Source: Canibacter zhuwentaonis
GTDB lineage: Bacteria > Actinomycetota > Actinomycetes > Actinomycetales > Microbacteriaceae
DNA length: 64,000 nucleotides
Assembly: GCF_018531125.1 (NCBI RefSeq)
Contig: NZ_JAHDSY010000002.1
Direction: 5' to 3' (one strand)
The notes beneath the pieces were generated by a model. That model was given only the letters and a program-made list of their open reading frames with translations, was not told where the DNA came from and did no database searches. Every line of letters starts with the position of its first letter. Within the stretch, counting starts at the first letter, position 1. Below, in pieces: positions 43,685 to 51,609 of this stretch. The translations under genes were made by a program, and so were the position numbers.

Positions 43685-44058
43685 CGCACAGGTACCGCCC
43701 ACAGCCTCTCAGCGCCCTGCTTATCAAACCAGCGCAACACCGCAGTGTCAGCAAACTGGCACCGCGAGACGCTGTGCCGACAGAGGCGGAGTCTTTCTCC
43801 GGGGTGCAGATCAACCGGCAGTGACTGCGCAAACGCGAAGTCACCGGCAACCGCTAATCGCACCTGTGAGAGTGGCTCCGCGGTGGCGTTCTCAACCGCC
43901 CTCAGCTCGCCTGTTGCGTCGCGCAAGGTTGCAAAAGGGGACTGGTAGACAGCTGTGCCCGTAATCCGCGAAGAATCCGTGTGCGCGCTTCTGACGAGCC
44001 TCAGAAAGGCCAGTAAACTAGCCGGCTTCAAAATTAAAAATAAGTGCTGTAGTTTCAT
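43681..44058 (-). CDS. Hypothetical protein, possible N-terminal membrane segment
   Basis: A 125-residue protein from ATG 44058. The N-terminus HLFLILKPASLLAFLRLV is hydrophobic enough for a signal anchor. The rest is mixed beta-like sequence with alternating hydrophobic residues (VRLAVAGDFAFAQSLPVDL, then GERLRLCRHSVSR). I do not recognise it. Its stop overlaps the XRE gene tail-to-tail by 4 bases. Codon usage looks normal for the window. Confidence 0.5.
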   Translation of the reverse strand: MKLQHLFLILKPASLLAFLRLVRSAHTDSSRITGTAVYQSPFATLRDATGELRAVENATAEPLSQVRLAVAGDFAFAQSLPVDLHPGERLRLCRHSVSRCQFADTAVLRWFDKQGAERLWAVPVR

Positions 44059-44114
44059 ACCAAACAGCATACGACAGGGGTGGGACACTAAAAATTTTAC
44101 CCTGCGTATTACCG

Positions 44115-44270
44115 CTTATCCGCAGCGATATAGGCGGCAACTTGTCCGTGGCGGTGCAGGCAACGGCTTATCCATGGCGTTACGGGCGGACACTTATGTT
44201 TGGCGGCACAGGCAGCAGCTTATCTGCTATAACACGAGAGGTCACTTACCCATGGTGATACGGGCTGCCG
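44115..44270 (-). repeat. Six 26-bp tandem repeats derived from the rlmH 3' end
   Basis: Units start at 44115, 44141, 44167, 44193, 44219 and 44245, each exactly 26 bases and mostly beginning CTTATCC or close variants followed by ATGGCG-like and GGC-rich parts. The last unit (44245-44270) is the real end of rlmH with its stop codon; the other five are diverged copies running into the downstream gap. There are no spacers, so it is not a CRISPR array. Confidence 0.75.
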
Positions 44271-44701
44271 CCGTAAATCTCCTGCGCGCGATAAATCTGC
44301 TCGGCAAGAATTAAGCGCACAAGCTGGTGCGGAAAAACAAGATTAGATAACGACCAGACCAAGTTTGCGCGTGCTCTAACATGCTCATCAACCCCGTATG
44401 CACCGCCGATAATAACCACAACCTGCCTGCCGGCGAGCTCCTTTGCAAGCACCGCGCTAAGCTGCGGCGAGGTCATATTTTTACCGCGCTCATCGAGTAG
44501 CACAACCCAATCATTTACTGTGATTTTGTCCAGCAAGCGGCGTGATTCAAAGGCACGCGCCTGCTCCTTCTGCAGCGCCGAATGCGCCATAAACTCCCAC
44601 TTCACGAGCCAGGGTTTGCGCAGCCTGCTCTCGTACCTGGAGATTCCACCGCTAACCCAGCTTTCATGCTTCTTGCCCACCACAAGAACTCTTATGCTCA
44701 T
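44246..44701 (-). CDS. rlmH: 23S rRNA pseudouridine-1915 N3-methyltransferase RlmH
   Basis: A 151-residue SPOUT methyltransferase. The N-terminus MSIRVLVVGKKHESW, KITVNDWVVLLDERGKNMTSP, VVIIGGAYGVDEHVRARA and the conserved C-terminus EIYGGSPYHHG are all present; the final PYHH region sits by the SAM site. I chose ATG 44701 rather than the upstream in-frame start. Its last 26 bases are the seed of a tandem repeat that extends into the 3' untranslated region. Confidence 0.95.
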   Translation of the reverse strand: MSIRVLVVGKKHESWVSGGISRYESRLRKPWLVKWEFMAHSALQKEQARAFESRRLLDKITVNDWVVLLDERGKNMTSPQLSAVLAKELAGRQVVVIIGGAYGVDEHVRARANLVWSLSNLVFPHQLVRLILAEQIYRAQEIYGGSPYHHG

Positions 44702-44787
44702 AACCTCTGCCAATTTGTGTATTTAGTGCACAGAAAAAACCACTAAGATTTTAATCATAAATGCATTTTAACGATTTGGAGCATAAA

Positions 44788-45054
44788 ATGAGATGCAAAT
44801 TAACCCTTTTAACAGGGCTTACAGTGGGGTACATCCTCGGAGCACGCGCTGGAGAAAAACGCTATGCGCAAATTAAAAGCGCAGCTAATAAAGTATGGCA
44901 GACAAAAATCGTACAGGGCAGCGTAGATCAAGCACAAGAGTTTGCGCTCGATCGCACTGACGATGTACGACGCCTAATCGGCAAGAAAATCGACGATATG
45001 ATAGCTGCGCCGCGCACCCCCAAAAAAGCCCGCAAAACCAGCCGCAAATCGTAA
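44788..45054 (+). CDS. YtxH-like small membrane-associated protein
   Basis: An 88-residue protein from ATG 44788, with TTGGAG upstream. One hydrophobic N-terminal segment with the motif TVGYILGARAGEKRYAQI is followed by a charged helical region and a Lys/Arg-rich tail. The G-Y-x-L-G-A-R-A-G pattern is typical of actinobacterial YtxH-type proteins, usually encoded next to a holin-like protein and a DUF3618 protein, as here. Function unknown; envelope stress has been suggested for similar Bacillus genes. Confidence 0.65.
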   Translation: MRCKLTLLTGLTVGYILGARAGEKRYAQIKSAANKVWQTKIVQGSVDQAQEFALDRTDDVRRLIGKKIDDMIAAPRTPKKARKTSRKS

Positions 45055-45091
45055 TAGACCAGCCCTCAACAAATTTCAATAAGGATTAGTC

Positions 45092-45547
45092 GTGGTTAAA
45101 AAATCACCTAGCACGCTTAAACTTCTTGCGCGCCTTCCGGGTCAAATCGGGCGGATCATCGAGACCGAAGCAAAAAACGCTAAAGCCGAGGTTTCTGGTC
45201 GTATGCGCAACCTTGTTATCGGGTTAGTGCTGTTTGTTATTTCGCTCGTGGTGCTTTTCTGGAGCACAGCAGTGCTTCTTGCGTCTGCGGTTGCGGGCAT
45301 TAGCGAGGCGCTACCGGTATGGCTAGCAGCGTTGATTATCGGTGGCACCGGCTTCTTAACGGTTGTCGTCCTCGTAATAGTCGGGATTCTGCTGCTCAAA
45401 AAGGGCAATCCCGTACCGCATCAAACAATCGCGCGCGTTAAACAAGACCTGCGGGCAGCAAAAAACGTTAAAGCAAGCGCCGAACAGGTTTTCACTCAGC
45501 CGGGCAAGGCCGGAACAAAACCGGGCAATAAAGGAGTTTGGGAGTAA
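45092..45547 (+). CDS. Putative superfamily III holin-like membrane protein (PF07332 type)
   Basis: A 151-residue protein starting at GTG 45092. The N-terminal helical part contains LPGQIGRIIETEAKNAKAEV. Two strong TM helices (about 44-70 and 76-105) are followed by a basic cytosolic tail. This is the layout of the actinobacterial 'phage holin family' protein, which is chromosomal and not evidence of a prophage. It is the middle gene of a three-gene set and overlaps the next start by one base (TAATG). Confidence 0.75.
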   Translation: MVKKSPSTLKLLARLPGQIGRIIETEAKNAKAEVSGRMRNLVIGLVLFVISLVVLFWSTAVLLASAVAGISEALPVWLAALIIGGTGFLTVVVLVIVGILLLKKGNPVPHQTIARVKQDLRAAKNVKASAEQVFTQPGKAGTKPGNKGVWE

Positions 45548-45810
45548 TGTCAGAGAACAAAACATCACCTTCAGATCTAGCACAGGCACGCGCCGCGCAT
45601 ATGGATCTGCAGCAAACCCTCAATTTACTCGAGCAGCGCCTTGATATTCCAAAGCGGATCGATCAAGAAATTGCTCACAGAAAACAGCAGGTGATTGATT
45701 TTCGCCGTAAAAATCCGCTCGGATTTACAGCTCTGATTGGGGCTGCTGCTGTTACAACCGCAGTTGCCATATGTTTTGGGATCAAAGCAATAATTGAGAA
45801 ACTCAACTAA
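45547..45810 (+). CDS. DUF3618-like membrane protein
   Basis: An 87-residue protein starting at ATG 45547, overlapping the previous stop by one base. The N-terminal helix (AQARAAHMDLQQTLNLLEQRLDIP) is followed by FRRKNPLGFTALIGAAAVTT and one TM helix. This is the common DUF3618 layout: a short helix predicting contact with the holin-like partner, then one TM. The role is unknown. It ends the three-gene operon. Confidence 0.65.
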   Translation: MSENKTSPSDLAQARAAHMDLQQTLNLLEQRLDIPKRIDQEIAHRKQQVIDFRRKNPLGFTALIGAAAVTTAVAICFGIKAIIEKLN

Positions 45811-45893
45811 ACATTTACGATGTTAGCGATGTCTTATTTGCATATTTTCCGATAACAAACGAAAATAGCAGAGCATCTGTTTGTGCACCGAGG

Positions 45894-45928
45894 CCAACAA
45901 AATCATCTTTTGCAGATTGTTTTGTTGG
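45894..45928 (+). terminator. Probable terminator after the DUF3618 gene
   Basis: CCAACAAAA (45894-45902) pairs with TTTTGTTGG (45920-45928), followed by TCTTGTTTATT. The stem is partly extendable with mismatches. It lies 30 bases before the HemD-like gene. Confidence 0.6.
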
Positions 45929-45957
45929 TCTTGTTTATTGGAAACTAAGTGGAGTCT

Positions 45958-46749
45958 ATGACTAAACAAGAAGATACTAGCCTCGCCGGACTGCGCGTGC
46001 TTGTGCCTCGTGGCGGAGCATGGGGGCATGTGGTGGCAAAAGCTCTTCGCATGCAAGGCGCCGCACCGGTTATCTCACCCCTGATTGATTTTGCTCACAC
46101 GAGCGAGCAAGAGCGGCTGCGTGAAAGCCTGTCAAAACTAGAGGCCGGCTATTTTGACTGGGTCACCGCAACAAACCCGACAATTGTAGATATTCTCAAC
46201 CATCACAACATTAAAATCGCAAAGCGCACACAAGTTGCCGTTGTTGGCGAAACAACCCACGCCGCTTTTGTTGAGGCCGGCTACGAGGTGGCACGCACAA
46301 CCGATGATTCTGACCCCACAACACAAGGGCTGTTGAAATCCTGGCCCGAAATCAACCAAACCAAAACCCTGCGGGTTCTAACACTGCGCTCAGACGCCGC
46401 AAAACCCGTGCTGTCACTCGGTTTAATAGAGCGCGGGCACGACGTAACCCAGCTGGTCGCATATCGCACTGTGGGGGTTCCTGCGTCCATTCACATCCGC
46501 GAGGATATCGCCAAAGGTGAAATAAACGCCCTGCTGATTTCGTCCCCGCAAATCGCCCGTGAGGTGGCAAAACAGTTCGCTAACAGGCCAGAGACAACTC
46601 TTATCGCGTGTATCGGCAAAAAAGCACGGGCCGAAGCGGCCGCGCTAGAGCTGCCCGAACGCAGCGAAAATGAGCTCATAGAAGCGCAGCGGCACGCACT
46701 CGTGCAAACAGTTCTGGGAGCTCTAAATCCCGCCGATATGATGGATTAG
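45958..46749 (+). CDS. Uroporphyrinogen-III synthase-like protein (HemD family)
   Basis: A 263-residue two-lobed protein. The first lobe opens LAGLRVLVPRGGAWGHVVAKAL. The middle has the conserved AVVGETTHAAFVEAGY, and the second lobe contains LTLRSDAAKPVLSLGLIERGHDV, HIREDIAKGEINALLISSPQIAREV and IACIGKKARAEA. These are the HemD-fold blocks; the enzyme would close and invert ring D of the tetrapyrrole. No other hem gene is in the window, so it may be one of the stand-alone HemD-like proteins of uncertain activity. I chose ATG 45958 because AAGTGGAG precedes it. Confidence 0.75.
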   Translation: MTKQEDTSLAGLRVLVPRGGAWGHVVAKALRMQGAAPVISPLIDFAHTSEQERLRESLSKLEAGYFDWVTATNPTIVDILNHHNIKIAKRTQVAVVGETTHAAFVEAGYEVARTTDDSDPTTQGLLKSWPEINQTKTLRVLTLRSDAAKPVLSLGLIERGHDVTQLVAYRTVGVPASIHIREDIAKGEINALLISSPQIAREVAKQFANRPETTLIACIGKKARAEAAALELPERSENELIEAQRHALVQTVLGALNPADMMD

Positions 46750-46765
46750 AACGAAACGAGATTAT

Positions 46766-47134
46766 ATGTCTGACACCACCACCCTGCAAGCCTGCCCCGA
46801 GTGCCACGAGAATTACACCTACGAAAACGGCGCACTCCTAGTTTGCCCCGTGTGCGCGCACGAGTGGATACCACAGGGCGCTGTCGAAACCGGCTCTGCC
46901 TTGCAATGGGAAGCGGATACGCTGCGCGACTCTGTGGGCAATGAACTGCGCGACAGCGACAGTGTCACGGTTGTAAAATCACTAAAACTAAAAGGCTCAG
47001 ACTCAATTAAAACCGGCACAAAAGTGCGCGGCATTCGTCTGCTCTCAACCCCGGTCAACGGTCCCGATATTGAAGCCAAAATACCAGGTGTGGGTCAGAT
47101 CTATCTCAAATCTCAGGTGGTTAAAAAAAACTAG
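46766..47134 (+). CDS. PhnA/YjdM-type zinc-ribbon protein
   Basis: A 122-residue protein. The N-terminal zinc ribbon (CPECHENYTYENGALLVCPVCAHEW, Cys pairs at about 9/12 and 28/31) is followed by a small beta domain with VVKSLKLKGSDSIKTGTKVRGIRL and DIEAKIPGVGQIYLKSQVVKK. This matches the PhnA/YjdM family, named after phosphonate genes but not itself shown to degrade them. It follows the HemD-like gene by 16 bases and may be co-transcribed. Confidence 0.88.
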   Translation: MSDTTTLQACPECHENYTYENGALLVCPVCAHEWIPQGAVETGSALQWEADTLRDSVGNELRDSDSVTVVKSLKLKGSDSIKTGTKVRGIRLLSTPVNGPDIEAKIPGVGQIYLKSQVVKKN

Positions 47135-47532
47135 CAACCCGCAGAAGCGCAATCATTGGTTATGATAAACACGCAAAAAAATCCGCTGTATTCTAAGAAT
47201 AGGTAGATACGGATAGGATTTTAACAAGATTCTTAGTCTCATAGCAGGTGCTACCTTGAAAACCTTAACCGAACCAACCGAGAGCTTGTGAAGTACTGGT
47301 CTTATATGGCTTTGCTTGGGGGATTATTTGCAAAAATTAGGAGCAAGCCTGGAGTTGAGTTTTAGTAACGATGCTAATGCTTGTGTCGCTTTATTACCTC
47401 TTTCTTTACACGAAGCAGCTGCTGAAGTAGCGGTCGGATACATGATAGCGAGCGGCAGGAATATATTTGCGATTCCTTAAGGCAACTACTAGCAAAAAAT
47501 GAAATTCTCTGCAAGATCAAGCTTTTAAGCCG
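47135..47532. other. Gap with a possible gene remnant
   Basis: There is no intact gene. One frame reads GDYLQKLGASLELSFSND, NACVALLPLSLHEAAAEVAV and GYMIASGRNIFAIP to a stop near 47480, with no usable start. It is codon-like and could be the C-terminal end of a lost small regulator or antitoxin, but I cannot confirm a family. The gap also includes the region after phnA, where I see no clear terminator. Confidence 0.35.
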
Positions 47533-47606
47533 TAGCTGAAGCGGGACTCGAACCCGCGACCTCACGATTATGAGTCGTGCGCTCTAACCACCTGAGCTAC
47601 TCAGCC
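47533..47606 (-). tRNA. tRNA-Met (anticodon CAU, elongator type)
   Basis: On the minus strand GGCTGAG starts the gene and pairs with TTCAGCT through G-U pairs. The anticodon arm GCACGACTCATAATCGTG gives CAU. The T-arm GCGGGTTCGAGTCCCGC is standard. The paired first base and lack of the initiator stem GGG pairs argue for elongator Met (or an Ile2 precursor, which I cannot exclude). Confidence 0.93.
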
Positions 47607-47640
47607 GCATAAGCCTAAATTATTAAATAATAAGACCTGG

Positions 47641-47712
<72 letters not shown>

Positions 47713-47905
47713 GCGTGTTTTACAACTAGAGCAGTTTAACATCAAACACGATAGTTTTGCAAATTAAATACGCGACGATGCACACCTGCCGGTGCAGAGC
47801 GGCTGCTCGACCGCGCTCCGGAGTTTGCCCAGTACTCCAGCGTCCCAGCACTCGCGATCCGCTTTGCAATCACAGCAAGCACCACAACGACGTAATTTAA
47901 GCCAA

Positions 47906-47944
47906 GGGGTACTTGGGTGCGTATGGAAACCCCGCAAGTACCCC
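47906..47944 (-). terminator. Hairpin at the end of the rpsF-ssb-rpsR-rplI operon
   Basis: GGGGTACTTG (47906-47915) pairs with CAAGTACCCC (47935-47944). On the leftward transcript the stem is followed by TTGGCTTAAATT, a weak U-tract. It begins 20 bases after the rplI stop. Confidence 0.7.
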
Positions 47945-47963
47945 TAATGGAGCGTTACAGCCG

Positions 47964-48413
47964 TTATTTAGCTGAAATTACCTGCAGCACAATGTTTGCA
48001 TCCACGCCCTCATGGAGGTGGATAACAGCACTGTGGTCGCCAGTCCGCTTGATAGTTGGCACGGTGATTTTGCGCTTATCAACCTCGCCGATACCGGATT
48101 CCGTAACAGCGCCCGCCACGTGAGCAGGTTTTACAGAGCCAAACATACGCCCAGCAGCACCGGTTTTAACGTAGAGCTTAATCTTCTGAGCCTCAAGCTT
48201 AGCTTTGAGCTCCTGAGCCTCTTCAACAGTCGCCAGGGCGCGTGCCTCACGAGCCCTGCGGATCTGCTCAACCTGCGCTGCACCACCGCGAGTCCACATA
48301 ACAGCGAACCCCTGCGGCACAAGATAGTTACGCGCGTAGCCGTTCTTCACCTCTGCAACGTCACCGGCTGAACCGAGACCCTGTACTTCGTTTGTAAGAA
48401 TAATTTTCGCCAT
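47964..48413 (-). CDS. rplI: 50S ribosomal protein L9
   Basis: A 149-residue L9, standard length, with AKIILTNEVQGLGSAGDVAEVKNGYARNYL at the N-terminus, the long connecting helix and the C-terminal rRNA-binding domain. ATG 48413 is the family start; the frame is open upstream but those residues are not L9. Last gene of the operon, 13 bases after rpsR. In many relatives dnaB follows; here it lies 33 kb away. Confidence 0.96.
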   Translation of the reverse strand: MAKIILTNEVQGLGSAGDVAEVKNGYARNYLVPQGFAVMWTRGGAAQVEQIRRAREARALATVEEAQELKAKLEAQKIKLYVKTGAAGRMFGSVKPAHVAGAVTESGIGEVDKRKITVPTIKRTGDHSAVIHLHEGVDANIVLQVISAK

Positions 48414-48426
48414 GATCATCTCCCCC

Positions 48427-48681
48427 TTAGCGACCTGAGCCTGAATATGGGAGCAATGCCATCTCGCGAGCGTTTTTAATCGCTTTTGCGAGCAGACGCT
48501 GTTCCTGAACCGAAACACCTGTAATCCGGCGTGAACGAATTTTGCCGCGCTCTGAAATGAACTTCCTTAGCATTACAACGTCTTTATAATCAATAACACC
48601 AACAGTCTGCTTTTTTACTGGTGCAAGCAGCTTAGCTGCTTTACTGCGACCCTTTCGGGCTCCGCTTGCTTTTCCTGCCAT
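48427..48681 (-). CDS. rpsR: 30S ribosomal protein S18
   Basis: An 84-residue S18 with IDYKDVVMLRKFISERGKI and RRITGVSVQEQRLLAKAIKNAREMALLPY. The N-terminal tail is Lys/Arg-rich as usual. There are no cysteine (zinc-binding) motifs, so this is the zinc-independent form. It pairs with S6 on the 30S platform; the two genes flank ssb. Confidence 0.96.
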   Translation of the reverse strand: MAGKASGARKGRSKAAKLLAPVKKQTVGVIDYKDVVMLRKFISERGKIRSRRITGVSVQEQRLLAKAIKNAREMALLPYSGSGR

Positions 48682-48751
48682 TTTAAAATCTTTCTAATCG
48701 CGCCCAAATGGGCATATTGAACCTATTTAGCCTGCCTAATTGACGAGCTAT

Positions 48752-49306
48752 CTAAAAATCAAGGTCGGAATTCAAACCACCCGACTGTGCTCCGTTAAGA
48801 TCACCCTGTGCCCGCTGCGGCGGAATAGCTCCACCAGCCGAGGGATTCCACGGAGTGCTCTCAGCTGCAACCCACCCGCTTTGCCCCTGTGGCTGAACAT
48901 GATTCACCGGTGCAGCACCAAACTGCCCGGACTGACCGCCCGATTTAATGCGAGTTACCTGCGCAACTGCACGCCACAGTGACGGACCAATCTCGTCAAC
49001 ATCAAGATCAAGACTGGTACGCTGCTGCCCCTGGCTGTCGGTGTAGGTGCGGGCGCTGAGGCGACCCTGAACTAGTACGCGATCACCTTTTCTAATCGAC
49101 TTGGCGATATTCTGAGCCATTTCACCGTATGCACGGCATCCTAGCCATAGTGTTTCGCCGTCAGTCCAAGCCTGAGTCTGGCGATCTTTAATGCGCGGTG
49201 TTGCCGCAACACGGAAAGTAACCCACTCATTGCCAGAACCCTGAGAAACACGTAGCTCTGGATCAGCAACAAGGTTTCCAACCACTGTGATTTGAGGTTC
49301 GTACAT
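48752..49306 (-). CDS. ssb: Single-stranded DNA-binding protein
   Basis: A 184-residue SSB. The OB-fold (about 1-110) includes ITVVGNLVADPELRVSQGSG, and DRVLVQGRLSARTYTDSQGQ. A Gln/Gly/Pro-rich linker follows, ending with the acidic tip DLDF, a slight variant of the usual D-x-P-F that recruits repair partners. Located between rpsF and rpsR, the standard actinobacterial order; the rpsF stop is 5 bases upstream. Confidence 0.95.
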   Translation of the reverse strand: MYEPQITVVGNLVADPELRVSQGSGNEWVTFRVAATPRIKDRQTQAWTDGETLWLGCRAYGEMAQNIAKSIRKGDRVLVQGRLSARTYTDSQGQQRTSLDLDVDEIGPSLWRAVAQVTRIKSGGQSGQFGAAPVNHVQPQGQSGWVAAESTPWNPSAGGAIPPQRAQGDLNGAQSGGLNSDLDF

Positions 49307-49311
49307 AGTAG

Positions 49312-49647
49312 TTAAGCCTTCACTTGCTCACGATTGCGACGCGATGCTTTTTGTGCCAAAAGTTCGTCATTACGCAAAACTTTTGTGCGCAAAACCGACT
49401 CGAGCAAACCAAGCTGACGATCTAGCTCTGCGGTAGCAGCAGGAGTAGCTGTAAACTCAGCCACAACGTAAATACCTTCGCTCTGCTTCTTGATCTCATA
49501 AGCCAAGCGACGCTTTCCCCAGATGTCTAGGTTGTCAATTGAACCGCCATTAGCAGTCACAACAGAAAGGTACTTTTCTATTGTGCTCTGCACTGTGCGC
49601 TCATCAGTGCTTGGATCGAGAATTACCATTAACTCGTATGGATGCAC
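49312..49647 (-). CDS. rpsF: 30S ribosomal protein S6
   Basis: A 111-residue S6: HPYELMVILDPSTDERTV at the start, NLDIWGKRRLAYEIKKQSEGIYVV in the middle and DNA-encoded VLRTKVLRNDELLAQKASRR at the end. First gene of the operon, with GGAGG 9 bases before the ATG. The leader contains a small hairpin that may be the S6:S18 autoregulatory site. Confidence 0.96.
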   Translation of the reverse strand: MHPYELMVILDPSTDERTVQSTIEKYLSVVTANGGSIDNLDIWGKRRLAYEIKKQSEGIYVVAEFTATPAATAELDRQLGLLESVLRTKVLRNDELLAQKASRRNREQVKA

Positions 49648-49676
49648 TAAGACCCACCTCCTTCGGACTCTACGGC

Positions 49677-49691
49677 CACGGTATCTCCGTG
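49677..49691 (-). promoter_or_regulatory. Leader hairpin, candidate S6:S18 autoregulatory RNA
   Basis: On the leftward transcript CACGG-N5-CCGTG folds about 30-45 bases before the rpsF ATG, and CCG triplets follow downstream. The known S6:S18 leader uses a hairpin with a CCG-containing bulge, so this is a plausible match, but I could not fold the full consensus by eye. Confidence 0.35.
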
Positions 49692-49857
49692 ACAGGAGGG
49701 CAAATGTGCCTGTTGCTTAATAGCCTATACAGGGCATACAACATCAACATCGTAGCACAAAACAGCGTATTCCGCCAGCTGGCTGCCGTCGCGCAGTTTT
49801 GCGTCGCACAGCATACCCCGCGCGGTTCAATGCCTCGCAGAAGTAGCGCAACAAACA

Positions 49858-51609
49858 CTAACTAGCGACAGCATAGCTAGCAAGGTTTTTGCCCGGAATC
49901 GCCTCCAGCAGTTTCTTTGTGTAGGCGTGAGACGGGCGCGCAAAAATATCCACCACATTCCCCGTTTCAACCTGCCGCCCATGCTGCATAACAGAAACCG
50001 TGTCCGCGATGCGATGCACAACCGAGAGATCGTGCGAAATAAAAACGTAGGTCAGGCCAAACTCCTGCTGCAACCGCTGCAATAGTCGCAGAATCTGCGC
50101 CTGCACGGTCACATCCAGCGCGCTCACAGCCTCATCGAGCACAACCAACTCGGGATTTGGTATCAGCGCACGGGCAATGGCGATCCGCTGTCGCTGTCCG
50201 CCGGAGAGCTCGTGCGGCATACGCTTAGCAAAATTGGCGGGCAGGCCTACACGTTCAAGCGCCTCGGTAACTTGCTCGCTAATCTCGCCAGACTTGCACA
50301 GCTTAAAATTGCGCAGCGGCTCGGCAAGGGTTTTGCCGATTCGCATTCGCGGATCGAGCGAACCATAGGGATTTTGGTACACGAGCTGCACTCGCCGGCG
50401 CATTCGCGCCAAATCTGCGCTGTGCAACCCGCTCAGCGGATCACCGTTAAGTCGCACACTGCCCGCAACCGGAGCAACAAAGCCCGCAATGATTCTGCCG
50501 ACCGTTGTTTTGCCGGAGCCAGATTCGCCCACTATTGCGTGCGTTTTAGACCGCGCAACACTGAATGAAATGTTATCAGCGGCAACAAACGGCTCTTTTT
50601 GACCACGGATTTTATACTCTTGGCGCAGCTTCTCAACCATCAAAAATTGCGCAGATTCATGGGTAGGCAAGGCAAGCTGCATGGGTCGCACTGAGTCCTG
50701 CGCGTGCAGCACAGGCAGCGCGAATGTTTCACGTGAAACATCCGTCACGGCGCTCACCTCGATGCGTTGCAAACCATGTAGTTTCTGTGCAAACCCGAGC
50801 CCGGAATCCGCCAGTAACTGGCGCGTGTAGTCACTTTGGGGGTTGCCTATAACCTCCTCAGCAGCGCCGCTCTCAACAACCTGCCCGGCTCGCATCACAA
50901 CAAAACTACTTGCACGATCCGCCGCAACCGCTAAATCGTGCGTGATTAAAAGCACGCCCATGCCAATCTCGCGACGCAAGCTATCAAGCAGATCAAGCAC
51001 AGTGCGCTGGGCTGTCACGTCCAGCGCACTCGTCGGCTCATCCGCCACCAGCAGGCGAGGGTTATTAGCAACCGCCGCGGCAATCAAAACCCGCTGCCGC
51101 ATACCTCCTGAAAACTCGTGCGGATACTGCTCAATGCGGCGCGTAGGATTGTCAATGCCCACCAGCTCGAGCAGCTCTAAAACCCGGGTCCGTAGTTTTC
51201 TTTTATCACGCACACCGTGCACGCGCATCGCCTCGGCAATACTGCCTCCGACGGTACTCACCGGGTTCAAAGAATTGCCCGGATCCTGCGGCACAAGTGC
51301 CACCTCCCGACCGCGCACACGCTGCAGCTGCCGCAAACCAAGGCGGTTTAGAGCAAGCGATCCGCTGTCCAATTGTAATAGTGCCTCGCCCTGCACCAGC
51401 GCGGAATGCGGCAAAATCCCCATTACCGTGTTTGCAACGGTTGATTTACCCGACCCCGACTCGCCCACCAACGCAGTAACTTCGCCGCGGCGCACCGTGA
51501 AGCTAACGTTTTTAACAGCTGCGGTCAGACCGTCACGGCTCGCGTACGAAACCCCCAGATCCTTAATGCTAAGCAGCGATCTGGTCGATTCTTGTGCGTT
51601 ATTGCTCAT
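49858..51609 (-). CDS. Fused double ATPase of an oligopeptide/nickel-type ABC importer
   Basis: A 583-residue protein with two complete Dpp/Opp-type nucleotide-binding domains. The first (about 10-265) has GESGSGKST, the signature HEFSGGMRQRVLIAAA and LLVADEPTSALD. The second (about 315-575) has GESGSGKTT, HELSGGQRQRIAIARA and LVVLDEAVSALDV. Such DppD-DppF fusions serve peptide, nickel and opine-metallophore importers. I chose ATG 51609, with GGAGGCG upstream; it overlaps the permease stop by 11 bases. A parS site lies inside the gene, in the linker between the domains. Last gene of the importer operon. Confidence 0.92.
   Translation of the reverse strand: MSNNAQESTRSLLSIKDLGVSYASRDGLTAAVKNVSFTVRRGEVTALVGESGSGKSTVANTVMGILPHSALVQGEALLQLDSGSLALNRLGLRQLQRVRGREVALVPQDPGNSLNPVSTVGGSIAEAMRVHGVRDKRKLRTRVLELLELVGIDNPTRRIEQYPHEFSGGMRQRVLIAAAVANNPRLLVADEPTSALDVTAQRTVLDLLDSLRREIGMGVLLITHDLAVAADRASSFVVMRAGQVVESGAAEEVIGNPQSDYTRQLLADSGLGFAQKLHGLQRIEVSAVTDVSRETFALPVLHAQDSVRPMQLALPTHESAQFLMVEKLRQEYKIRGQKEPFVAADNISFSVARSKTHAIVGESGSGKTTVGRIIAGFVAPVAGSVRLNGDPLSGLHSADLARMRRRVQLVYQNPYGSLDPRMRIGKTLAEPLRNFKLCKSGEISEQVTEALERVGLPANFAKRMPHELSGGQRQRIAIARALIPNPELVVLDEAVSALDVTVQAQILRLLQRLQQEFGLTYVFISHDLSVVHRIADTVSVMQHGRQVETGNVVDIFARPSHAYTKKLLEAIPGKNLASYAVAS
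50725..50740. promoter_or_regulatory. parS chromosome-partition site (inside the ATPase gene)
   Basis: TGTTTCACGTGAAACA is an exact match to the ParB-binding consensus. In the coding strand it encodes a short piece of the linker between the two ATPase domains (DVSRETFA), where protein sequence is tolerant. A second exact copy lies at 58259. Confidence 0.9.

Noticed and set aside
44115..44270. CRISPR array
   Set aside because: The 26-bp units are contiguous with no spacers, are diverged, and derive from the rlmH gene end; no cas gene is present.
45092..45810. Prophage lysis cassette (holin)
   Set aside because: The holin-like protein lies in the chromosomal YtxH-like/DUF3618 trio common in actinobacteria, with no endolysin or phage genes.
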